Assembly: GCF_007676705.1 (NCBI RefSeq)
Contig: NZ_VEBF01000001.1
Span: 868,001-932,000 of the forward strand
Origin: Paenibacillus xylanexedens
Lineage (GTDB): Bacteria; Bacillota; Bacilli; Paenibacillales; Paenibacillaceae
Length of the DNA: 64,000 bases
Direction: 5' to 3'
In this document: positions 25,469 through 32,585 of the stretch, one piece after another
Layout: every line of letters starts with the position of its first letter
Position numbering within the stretch: the stretch's first letter is position 1
The notes under the pieces: model-generated
The model's database searches: none
Seen by the model: the letters and a program-made list of their open reading frames with translations, nothing else
What the model was told of the DNA's origin: nothing
Position numbers and translations under genes: made by a program

Positions 25469-27787
25469 TTACAGTTGAATTGTAAGTGCAGTTGCGCCTG
25501 TTGCTGCTGCAATGACAACACCATTCGCACCAGACACTTGGGAACCGCCCTCAACGCTGGATACACTCTCGATCCCGCGAAGCACGATGTTCCATGGTTT
25601 ACCTGCGCCCTCAGCACGAACGTCCAGCACTGATCCATTACGCGTAACATTAACTGTCAGTTCCTGTTCAGCTCCTTGGTTCACAACGACAGCTTGAGCC
25701 GTTTGACCGTCTGCCAGTTCGAACAAGTGCAAGGACACATCATTCGCAAAGTCATAATCCGGTTTGCTATCTACAGCACCGACAGCGATCAGGCTGTTTG
25801 GCTTAACCATCATTGGCAGTGTTTTGAAGTCATGGTTTTCACTGATCCAGCGTCCACCTTGTACTTTAGCTCCAGTCAGATAGTTCGTCCAAGTTCCTTC
25901 AGGCAGGTAGTAACGAACATCACCCTCCTTGTTGAAGATCGGAGCCACCAGGATTGAATCACCAAACATATATTGAGTATCCAGGTTGTATGTTGTTGGG
26001 TCCTCTGGGAAATCCAGCAGCATAGCGCGCATCATCGGAATACCTCTTACCGTCGACTCCACCGCAGAATTGTACAGATATGGCATCAGGCTGATTTTGA
26101 GTTTGGTAAAGTCCCGAACAACGTCCACGGATTCCTCGTCAAACAACCAAGGCACGCGATACGACGTGCTTCCGTGTAGGCGGCTGTGAGAAGATAAAAG
26201 TCCGAATTGTACCCAGCGTTTGTATACGTCAGGGCTCGCCGTGCTTTCAAAACCACTGATATCATGGCTCCAGAATCCGAAACCGGAAAGACCCAGCGAC
26301 AAGCCGCCCCGAAGGGATTCAGCCATGGATTCATACGTAGAAGAGCAGTCTCCGCCCCAGTGAACCGGGAACTGTTGACCGCCTGCTGTTGCAGAGCGTG
26401 CAAACAGGGCAGCTTCGTTTTTGCCAATCTTCTCTTCAAGCAATTCAAATACAGCTTTGTTATAGAGCTGTGTATAGTAGTTGTGCATTTTAACCGGATC
26501 AGAGCCATCGAAGTACACGACATCTGTCGGGATTCTTTCACCGAAGTCGGTCTTGAAGGAATCCACACCTTGATCAAGCAGGACTTCCAGCTTACTCTTA
26601 TACCAGTTCACAGCATCCGGATTCGTGAAATCAACCAGAGCCATACCTGCTTGCCACATATCCCATTGCCATACACTGCCATCCGCTGTTTTCACCAGAT
26701 AACCGTTCTCCATACCTTCATCGAACAAGTAGGATTTTTCTGCAATGTACGGATTGATCCAAGCACAGATTTTAAGACCCTTTTCTTTCAGACGTGCTAG
26801 CATGCCTTCCGGATCCGGGAACATCGCTTCATCCCATACGAAATCAGACCATTGGTATTCCTTCATCCAGAAGCAGTCAAAATGGAATACAGAAAGCGGA
26901 AGATCACGTTCTGCCATACCATCTACGAAATGGTTAACCGTTGCTTCATCGTAATCTGTTGTGAATGATGTTGTCAGCCACAGACCAAATGTCCATGCCG
27001 GTGGAAGCGCTGGTTTACCTGTTAATTTCGTATAATTATCAAGTACATCCTTAGGATTGTCACCGCCGATAATGAAGTACTCCAACGTCTCTCCTTCAAC
27101 GCTGAACTGTACTTTGGATACGTTCTCGGATGCAATCTCGTACGATACGCGTTCAGGATGATTTACAAATACGCCATATCCTTTATTGGACAAATAGAAC
27201 GGAATGTTCTTGTAGGACTGCTCACTGCTTGTACCGCCGTCCTCATTCCAGGTATCTACGATTTGGCCATTCTTAACAAACGGCGTAAAGCGCTCACCGA
27301 GTCCGTAAACGTATTCACCAATACCGAGATCAAGCTGCTCGCGGAAGTATGCTTCCTTGCTTGGACCTGTAATATAACCTGCCGCTCTTTGACCGCTACC
27401 TGTAATCCGTTTTCCTCCATACAGGAAGCTGACGTCCCATCCGTTCGTTTTGTCGATTTGAACTTCCAGGTTGCCGCTTTTCAAAACAGCACCTTGTTCA
27501 TTTTTTGTGATGTCCACGTTCGCATCTTGCGTGTTAAGCTCAAATACAGGCCCTTTTTTCACTCCACCCTTATGGTGGTTCAAGGTTACACGGATCACGT
27601 TAGGCATAGGTGAGCTGTACGTTGCTTTAAGCAAAGTTCCGTTCAATGTGTCGCCTTTGGTGCGAATATATTTAGTTGCCGCATATACGGTCAAAGAATC
27701 CCCTTTTTGCACAATATCACGAATGTCAGTCGGGTTTTGAATGTGGTACCCTTCACGAGTCATCCAGAATCCATCAGTAAATTTCAT
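25469..27787 (-). CDS. yicI: Glycoside hydrolase family 31 alpha-xylosidase (YicI-type)
   Basis: A 772-residue cytoplasmic enzyme of the length and layout of E. coli YicI: an N-terminal beta-sandwich, a TIM barrel and two C-terminal sandwiches. The barrel has VFHFDCFWMKEYQW and the nucleophile motif SFKTDFGERIP, which in YicI defines alpha-xylosidases. The acid/base motif is GFGFWSHDISGFE, and RWVQFGLLSSHSRLHG follows. It removes terminal alpha-1,6-linked xylose from isoprimeverose or xyloglucan oligosaccharides. It is transcribed away from an AraC regulator gene that shares its upstream region, and a GH3 enzyme lies downstream. ATG at 27787 follows GGGGGAAAG. Confidence 0.93.
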   Translation of the reverse strand: MKFTDGFWMTREGYHIQNPTDIRDIVQKGDSLTVYAATKYIRTKGDTLNGTLLKATYSSPMPNVIRVTLNHHKGGVKKGPVFELNTQDANVDITKNEQGAVLKSGNLEVQIDKTNGWDVSFLYGGKRITGSGQRAAGYITGPSKEAYFREQLDLGIGEYVYGLGERFTPFVKNGQIVDTWNEDGGTSSEQSYKNIPFYLSNKGYGVFVNHPERVSYEIASENVSKVQFSVEGETLEYFIIGGDNPKDVLDNYTKLTGKPALPPAWTFGLWLTTSFTTDYDEATVNHFVDGMAERDLPLSVFHFDCFWMKEYQWSDFVWDEAMFPDPEGMLARLKEKGLKICAWINPYIAEKSYLFDEGMENGYLVKTADGSVWQWDMWQAGMALVDFTNPDAVNWYKSKLEVLLDQGVDSFKTDFGERIPTDVVYFDGSDPVKMHNYYTQLYNKAVFELLEEKIGKNEAALFARSATAGGQQFPVHWGGDCSSTYESMAESLRGGLSLGLSGFGFWSHDISGFESTASPDVYKRWVQFGLLSSHSRLHGSTSYRVPWLFDEESVDVVRDFTKLKISLMPYLYNSAVESTVRGIPMMRAMLLDFPEDPTTYNLDTQYMFGDSILVAPIFNKEGDVRYYLPEGTWTNYLTGAKVQGGRWISENHDFKTLPMMVKPNSLIAVGAVDSKPDYDFANDVSLHLFELADGQTAQAVVVNQGAEQELTVNVTRNGSVLDVRAEGAGKPWNIVLRGIESVSSVEGGSQVSGANGVVIAAATGATALTIQL

Positions 27788-27811
27788 GTTTTCTTTCCCC
27801 CTTCGGTTATA

Positions 27812-27884
27812 CTATAATAATATTGATATTAATAATGAATTTCTTCTGATATTTTGACCAAATATATCACGATTTTGATATTAA
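27812..27884. promoter_or_regulatory. Divergent promoter region of GH31/AraC with paired TTGATATTAA repeats
   Basis: TTGATATTAA occurs at 27824-27833 and again at 27875-27884, 51 bp apart (about five helical turns) and in the same orientation. The first copy sits just upstream of a minus-strand TATAGT -10 box (27817-27812) for GH31. The second overlaps the -10 of a plus-strand promoter for the AraC gene, TTGACC (27854-27859), 17 bp, GATATT (27877-27882). This suits an AraC-type protein that activates GH31 and limits its own expression. The first copy is also part of a TAATAT-TG-ATATTA palindrome. Confidence 0.4.
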
Positions 27885-27916
27885 CCATCCGATTCTTGAA
27901 CAACAGCACCAAACTA

Positions 27917-27930
27917 TGGAAACGATTACA
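27917..27930. promoter_or_regulatory. Catabolite-responsive element (CcpA cre)
   Basis: TGGAAACGATTACA fits the cre consensus TGNAANCGNWNNCW at every fixed position. It lies 30-43 bp upstream of the AraC start codon, downstream of its promoter, where CcpA binding would block transcription in the presence of preferred sugars. Confidence 0.65.
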
Positions 27931-27959
27931 TTAATAATGAAATAAAAGGAGTCGTTGAT

Positions 27960-28874
27960 ATGGAACGTGAACGATTACGGGAAGACCGAATACACGGTAA
28001 TGCCATGTATCCCGTCAGCGTGTACCCGGATATTCAACAATTAAATGGCGACAGCATTCTGGATTGCCACTGGCATGATGAGATGGAGTTCACCATGGTG
28101 ACCGAAGGCTGCGCCGTTTTTCAGATTGATATGAACACCGTTGAGGTGAAGGCAGGCGAGGCAATCTTTATTAATCGAGGGGAGATCCATGCGGGCTACC
28201 TGAAGGGTGAGGTTCCCTGCGTATTCTCTTCCATTGTGTTTAATCCGGAGCTGCTCGGCAGCCGCACCTTCGATACGGTACAGGAGAAATTCATCGGTCC
28301 ACTGGTACGTAAAACAGTGATTCCCCCTTTTCATATCCAGGCAGATGGGGATTGGGGGCAGGAAATTCTGGATCATCTGAAACGTATATTTGCGGATCAT
28401 GCTACCAGAACAGAAACGTGCGAAATGTCAACAAAAGCGTACCTGTACCTCATATTTGCCCGAATGTTCGAACACATGAGATCTGCTCCGCTCAAAGGCA
28501 CCGTGACTACAGGGAGTCACGACAAGATCGAGCGATTGAAATCCGTACTTGGTTATATTCACAAACGGTATCCTGAACCTCTGAAACTAAAAGAACTGGC
28601 CGATGAGGCCAATATGAGCGAAGGACACTTCTGCCGTTTCTTCAAACAGATGGTGCAGAAAACCCCTGTTGATTACATTAACTATTACCGTGTTCAACAG
28701 GCCTGCGTTCAGCTTGAGAATACGGATCACAAGATTGTTGATATCGCCATGGATGTGGGTTTTGAGCATCTAAGCTACTTCATCACAACGTTTAAAAAGC
28801 ATAAATCCACTACGCCTTCACAGTACCGCAAAATGTTCTATGAGAACGTAGCTACAGCGTCCGCCCTAGTCTAG
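27960..28874 (+). CDS. AraC-family transcriptional regulator with cupin sensor domain
   Basis: A 304-residue regulator. The N-terminal sugar-sensing cupin (about residues 20-170) has LDCHWHDEMEFTMVTEGCAVF and INRGEIHAGY. The C-terminal double helix-turn-helix (about 200-298) reads LKELADEANMSEGHFCRFFKQM and then VDIAMDVGFEHLSYFITTFKKHKSTTPSQYR, the AraC signature. It is divergent from the GH31 alpha-xylosidase gene and very probably activates it in response to a xyloside. ATG at 27960 has AAAGGAG eight bases upstream. A cre site in its leader suggests carbon catabolite control. Confidence 0.92.
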   Translation: MERERLREDRIHGNAMYPVSVYPDIQQLNGDSILDCHWHDEMEFTMVTEGCAVFQIDMNTVEVKAGEAIFINRGEIHAGYLKGEVPCVFSSIVFNPELLGSRTFDTVQEKFIGPLVRKTVIPPFHIQADGDWGQEILDHLKRIFADHATRTETCEMSTKAYLYLIFARMFEHMRSAPLKGTVTTGSHDKIERLKSVLGYIHKRYPEPLKLKELADEANMSEGHFCRFFKQMVQKTPVDYINYYRVQQACVQLENTDHKIVDIAMDVGFEHLSYFITTFKKHKSTTPSQYRKMFYENVATASALV

Positions 28875-28877
28875 AAA

Positions 28878-28900
28878 GACCACGCTCTGGGAGAGCGGTC
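28878..28900 (+). other. Small hairpin just after the AraC gene
   Basis: CGCTCT-GGG-AGAGCG, extended by GAC/GTC, forms a stable stem four bases past the stop codon. No T tract follows. The real terminator is about 60 bp further on. Confidence 0.4.
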
Positions 28901-28958
28901 AGACAGCGTACTTGAGCATGAAATCACCCTGTGTCGCTACAATTCAGCAACAAAACAA

Positions 28959-29002
28959 AAGAAGGTGCTCGCAGCTAACAGGCTGCAAGCACCTTCTTTT
29001 TC
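28959..29002. terminator. Bidirectional terminator between AraC and lipoprotein genes
   Basis: AGAAGGTGCTCGCAGC pairs with GCTGCAAGCACCTTCT around a short loop, with T runs on both strands. It serves two convergent genes. Confidence 0.88.
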
Positions 29003-29104
29003 TACTTCCCTCGAACGAGACAAACGGACTGAGACATGTCGTCTCAATTAAACCCTCATAACCTTCGCTGATACTCACCGTGCATTATGGAGCTTAACAG
29101 AGGC

Positions 29105-30025
29105 TCACTTTTTCAGCGTCTTCCATGAAGTGTATTCATGTACGGAGAACCCATTAAAGGATGCATGTGCTGAAGCCATTTTTTCGACCAAAGTCAATTG
29201 TGCTTCCATATAAGCAGATCCCTCTTCATAGAAGGTAATGAAGTCACCTTCCTTGCTTTGCTTCGTTTCCACAGCTATGGAGATCGTCTTGCCGAGCAGA
29301 GCCGCTTCCGCAAGCTCATCCTTGGCTACACTATAGATTGCAGCAGCTGTATCGCGGTAAGCCATGATGGTGATGGAATCAAACTTGCGAATCATCCAGT
29401 TGCTAACGGCCATTGTTGAACCCGGAATTTTGTAGTTATCCAGCCAGAAAGGCAGATCAGCCGCAACTGGCATCTTCATTCGTGATGCTCTCTCAACAAT
29501 GTAATCCACATTGCCTTGCCACTGGGTAATTACACTGGCCTGATTGATTTTCCATTGTGGGTGCACATGTGGCTCAATATCCAGATGAATACCAGCAAAT
29601 TTCTCATTGGACAACGCCTGCGCCTGATATGCCTCGATCCAGTCCAAGAAAGATGCAATCTGCTCCCGACTTTCCGTCAACCCCCAGGCTGATCTTCCAT
29701 CCATGACGTCAACCGCAATGTTCTTGGCTCTCGCCTGGCGGATAAAACTTTTATACTCAGGAATTTTTATATCCCGGTTCATCTGAAGATAGATCGTATT
29801 GATCTTGTTCGCTGTAGCGTAATTTAACACCTCTTGAGGATTACTTCGGATCTGGGTGGTATCCCATACCCAAGTCGCTCTCACTGGCACATCAAGTTCT
29901 CCATGAATCGTTGCATAACTGTCGACTGAACCATCCGCAATGACTTTGGAAGAACAGGCTGTACTCGCACACAGGATCAAACAACTCAGTAATAAGATAA
30001 AACGGTAACCCCTTTTGCTTTTCAT
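29105..30025 (-). CDS. Putative TIM-barrel lipoprotein, function unknown
   Basis: A 306-residue protein with a lipoprotein signal peptide (KSKRGYRFILLLSCLILCASTAC, lipidated Cys near residue 24). The mature part has repeated strand-helix units: VRATWVWDTTQI, INTIYLQMNRDI, AVDVMDGRSAWGL, FAGIHLDIEPHVHPQW, MPVAADLPFWLD, FDSITIMAYRDTA and SIAVETKQ. These resemble the successive beta strands of a glycosidase-like TIM barrel, with LDIEPH at the place of a catalytic acid. No known GH family signature is clear. It would be anchored on the outer face of the membrane and may act on a cell-wall or exported polysaccharide. It stands alone between terminators. Confidence 0.7.
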   Translation of the reverse strand: MKSKRGYRFILLLSCLILCASTACSSKVIADGSVDSYATIHGELDVPVRATWVWDTTQIRSNPQEVLNYATANKINTIYLQMNRDIKIPEYKSFIRQARAKNIAVDVMDGRSAWGLTESREQIASFLDWIEAYQAQALSNEKFAGIHLDIEPHVHPQWKINQASVITQWQGNVDYIVERASRMKMPVAADLPFWLDNYKIPGSTMAVSNWMIRKFDSITIMAYRDTAAAIYSVAKDELAEAALLGKTISIAVETKQSKEGDFITFYEEGSAYMEAQLTLVEKMASAHASFNGFSVHEYTSWKTLKK

Positions 30026-30342
30026 ATTTGTACACTCCCTCTGAAGTTATCAGCTCTGACGTGCAAATCTGGATGAAATTGTGTCGTTTCATATTCATTT
30101 AATGGATACTTATTAGGTACGACGAATTTGGATTGCTTTTATATGCAATATCATCTTCAAGACTTACGACGAAAGAATCATATAACTATATTTCGGGAAT
30201 TCACAGTTCTGTATGTATAGTTCTAAAGTCACAATTATCATGAATTTTCTAAATTTCTTCTTCTTTCATCACGACTTGAGTCATTATTTCCATATCAATA
30301 CCAAGCCCCAGAAGACCTAGAAAGCGTTTTCTCCAGAAAAGC
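30026..30342. other. Intergenic region upstream of the lipoprotein gene
   Basis: AT-rich and without an open frame that has a ribosome site. A cre-like sequence, AGAAAGCGTTTTCT (around 30320-30333), differs from the cre consensus only at its first base, but lies nearly 300 bp from the lipoprotein start. No clear sigma-A promoter was identified. Confidence 0.4.
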
Positions 30343-30371
30343 ACAAAAAAAACCGCCCTAAAGCGGCTTTG
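30343..30371 (-). terminator. Intrinsic terminator after the adenine deaminase gene
   Basis: On the minus strand AAGCCGC-TTTAGG-GCGGTTT folds into a GC-rich stem followed by an unbroken T run and TGTGC. Confidence 0.85.
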
Positions 30372-30412
30372 CATGTATTGTAGATTAATGATGCTCTACT
30401 CAAAATTTCCGT

Positions 30413-32272
30413 TTATTCATTACCCACTGGGGCTACCGGTGTACCGTCAACCACTTCATCGAAAAGGGACACCAGTTCAATGCCGTCTGCCGAGATCCGC
30501 ACAAGCCCCTTGTCAGACAATCGCAGTTCTGGAATCACAACCAGCGCTAACAGCGAAAGCGTCATGAACGCATTATTTAACGTACATCCTGCGGACTGTA
30601 AGGCTTCACTGACTGCTGCTGATTGGGCTGCAACCACTTCGAACGATTCGGTTGACATCAAACCTGCAATCCGCAGCGGGAATTCAGTTACACCTGCTGT
30701 TGTTACCACAGCTACCCCACCTTGCATGCGAATGACGCGGTTACCGGCTTCAGCCATTAGCGCATCATCATTACCGATAATCAACAGGTTATGACTGTCA
30801 TGAGCAACTGTCATCGCAATCGCTGCCGGCGATGTGAAGCCGATACCTCCAACCAGCGCTACCGCCCGATTTCCGGTTTGTTTGTGACGCTCCAATACCG
30901 CAATTTTGCATACTTCCCCTGAAGTTGAAATCACAACCTTGCCGTTCTGCACCGTGACAGGCAGGTGTTTCTCCTTCGTATCCACATGGTTCTCTGTCAC
31001 ATGAATGATTTTGGCACCAATCGTCCCCTCTGCAATCGGCGCAGCGAGTTCCAGATCCTCTGGTTGAATATTGGCTTCCAACTTCACCGTGTTCAATGCT
31101 TCCTCGGGATACGTGAAGCTATCCCAGACCGCCGTCATTTTCCCATTCTCGGCCACAACTTGCCCGGCAGCAATCGTCATGCCCACACGTACATCCGCCA
31201 GACGACCGTCCAACAGAATAATATCCGCTATATTGCCCGGAATCACCGCACCGATGTCGCGTGCAACACCGAATCGCTCAGCCGTGTTAATCGTAGCCAT
31301 CTGGAAAGCCGTGACGGGCTTCACGCCTTGGGAGATCGCTAGACGAACCACAAAGTCCATATGTCCTTCTTTAAGAAGCGACTCAGAGCTTCGATCATCA
31401 GTAACCAGCATCATCCGGCGTGTATCCAGTCCAAGCTCGGTGCAGGCTTTGATCGTCTCTGCCACGTCATGCCATGCGGAACCTTGGCGCATCTTCGCAT
31501 ACATCCCGAGACGCAGACGTTCCACCACATCTTCCTTGGTCACACATTCATGATCCCCTGTAACCCCACTTGCCGCGTAAGCTGGCAGACGCCAGTCATC
31601 TGCTGCCCACGTAAAATGACCGTCTGCCACTTTGCCAGCACGGAGGGTCGCCTGTATCTCACCGATCATTGTCTCGTCCCCGTAAACGACCCCAGGGAAG
31701 TTCATTACTTCCCCAAGGCCAATCATGTCCGGGCCCCACGAAAGGGCTTCAGCGACCTCTTCAGGTCCTATATAAGCCCCCGTCGTCTCCAGTCCGGGGT
31801 GAGTTGAAGGCACACAGGAAGCAACCTGCATATAAGCAGCCATCGGTGTGGTCCGCGCTTCATCCAGCATTAGTCTCAGACCTTTGAGTCCGAGTACGTT
31901 CGAGATCTCATGCGGGTCAAAGAACCCCCCGGTTGTGCCTGAAGGCAGCACCGCTCTCGCAAATTCGGTTACTTTCATCTGTGTACTTTCGATATGGCAG
32001 TGTCCATCGAGCAGACCAGGAGCGATATATTTGCCGTTTGCTTCAATAATCCGGGTGTGTTCGCCGATGGTGTGGCTTACATCTTTACCGACATAAGCGA
32101 TTCGAGCTCCCTGCACGGCTATCGACATTTCAGGTAAAATTTCACCCGATATCACATTCACCAGCGTACCTCCGCGAATGACCAACGTCGCCGGCAGATC
32201 TCCCCGTGCTGTAGCGACCAGGTCCGGTACGCAATCGGCCATAATTGGCCGTTCAAAAGATGGTTTGTTCAT
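30413..32272 (-). CDS. ade: Adenine deaminase
   Basis: A 619-residue amidohydrolase of normal adenine deaminase length that converts adenine to hypoxanthine and ammonia in purine salvage. The metal-binding motif GKYIAPGLLDGHCHIESTQM (about residues 88-107) matches the family, with Cys in place of the usual Val. It is followed by ARAVLPSGTTGGFFDPHEISNV and ASCVPSTHPGLETTGA. Further signatures are TGDHECVTKEDVVERLRLGMYAKMRQGSAWHD and the C-terminal VVIPELRLSDKGLV. It is a single-gene transcript with a well-placed promoter at 32322-32350. ATG at 32272 follows GAAGGAGG. Confidence 0.96.
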   Translation of the reverse strand: MNKPSFERPIMADCVPDLVATARGDLPATLVIRGGTLVNVISGEILPEMSIAVQGARIAYVGKDVSHTIGEHTRIIEANGKYIAPGLLDGHCHIESTQMKVTEFARAVLPSGTTGGFFDPHEISNVLGLKGLRLMLDEARTTPMAAYMQVASCVPSTHPGLETTGAYIGPEEVAEALSWGPDMIGLGEVMNFPGVVYGDETMIGEIQATLRAGKVADGHFTWAADDWRLPAYAASGVTGDHECVTKEDVVERLRLGMYAKMRQGSAWHDVAETIKACTELGLDTRRMMLVTDDRSSESLLKEGHMDFVVRLAISQGVKPVTAFQMATINTAERFGVARDIGAVIPGNIADIILLDGRLADVRVGMTIAAGQVVAENGKMTAVWDSFTYPEEALNTVKLEANIQPEDLELAAPIAEGTIGAKIIHVTENHVDTKEKHLPVTVQNGKVVISTSGEVCKIAVLERHKQTGNRAVALVGGIGFTSPAAIAMTVAHDSHNLLIIGNDDALMAEAGNRVIRMQGGVAVVTTAGVTEFPLRIAGLMSTESFEVVAAQSAAVSEALQSAGCTLNNAFMTLSLLALVVIPELRLSDKGLVRISADGIELVSLFDEVVDGTPVAPVGNE

Positions 32273-32321
32273 GTTCTGCCTCCTTCATTAATAAACGATC
32301 CCAAAAAAATATATTGTTTCG

Positions 32322-32350
32322 ATTATATGAGTCCGGACCTCATGTGTAAA
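32322..32350 (-). promoter_or_regulatory. Sigma-A promoter of the adenine deaminase gene with a palindromic spacer
   Basis: On the minus strand TTTACA (32350-32345), a 17-bp spacer and TATAAT (32327-32322) form a strong promoter. The spacer is an inverted repeat: ATGAG and CTCAT arms surround a TCCGGA core (32327-32343). A repressor bound there would occupy the face between the two promoter boxes. The purine riboswitch aptamer is absent although ACTCATATAATC resembles its first bases. Confidence 0.6.
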
Positions 32351-32526
32351 GAAAAATCACATCCATTGTGCCTGATTACAAAAGTTGAAGTCATATTTAG
32401 CGATGAAACCCAATCCTTTTCGAACTCACGTCAGGAATTATTCAATATATTCACCTTTATCTGGGCCTACACCTATCCTTCCCCTTGGTATGCCGATTAT
32501 TTCCTGTTATATGTATCATACACAGA

Positions 32527-32556
32527 AAGACTCCCGTTCCAATGAACGGAAGTCTT
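32527..32556 (-). terminator. Terminator after the helD gene
   Basis: On the minus strand AAGACT-TCCGTTC-ATTG-GAACGGGAGTCTT forms a stem with one mismatch, followed by TCTGTG. The T tract is short. The rest of 32273-32526 holds only the adenine deaminase promoter. Confidence 0.7.
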
Positions 32557-32585
32557 CTTATTACCTATAAACAGTGAGTATTAGG

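Noticed and set aside
32310..32350. Purine riboswitch before adenine deaminase
   Set aside because: ACTCATATAATC matches the first bases of the aptamer, but it is explained by a -10 box and the rest of the aptamer (conserved loops and closing stem) is missing.
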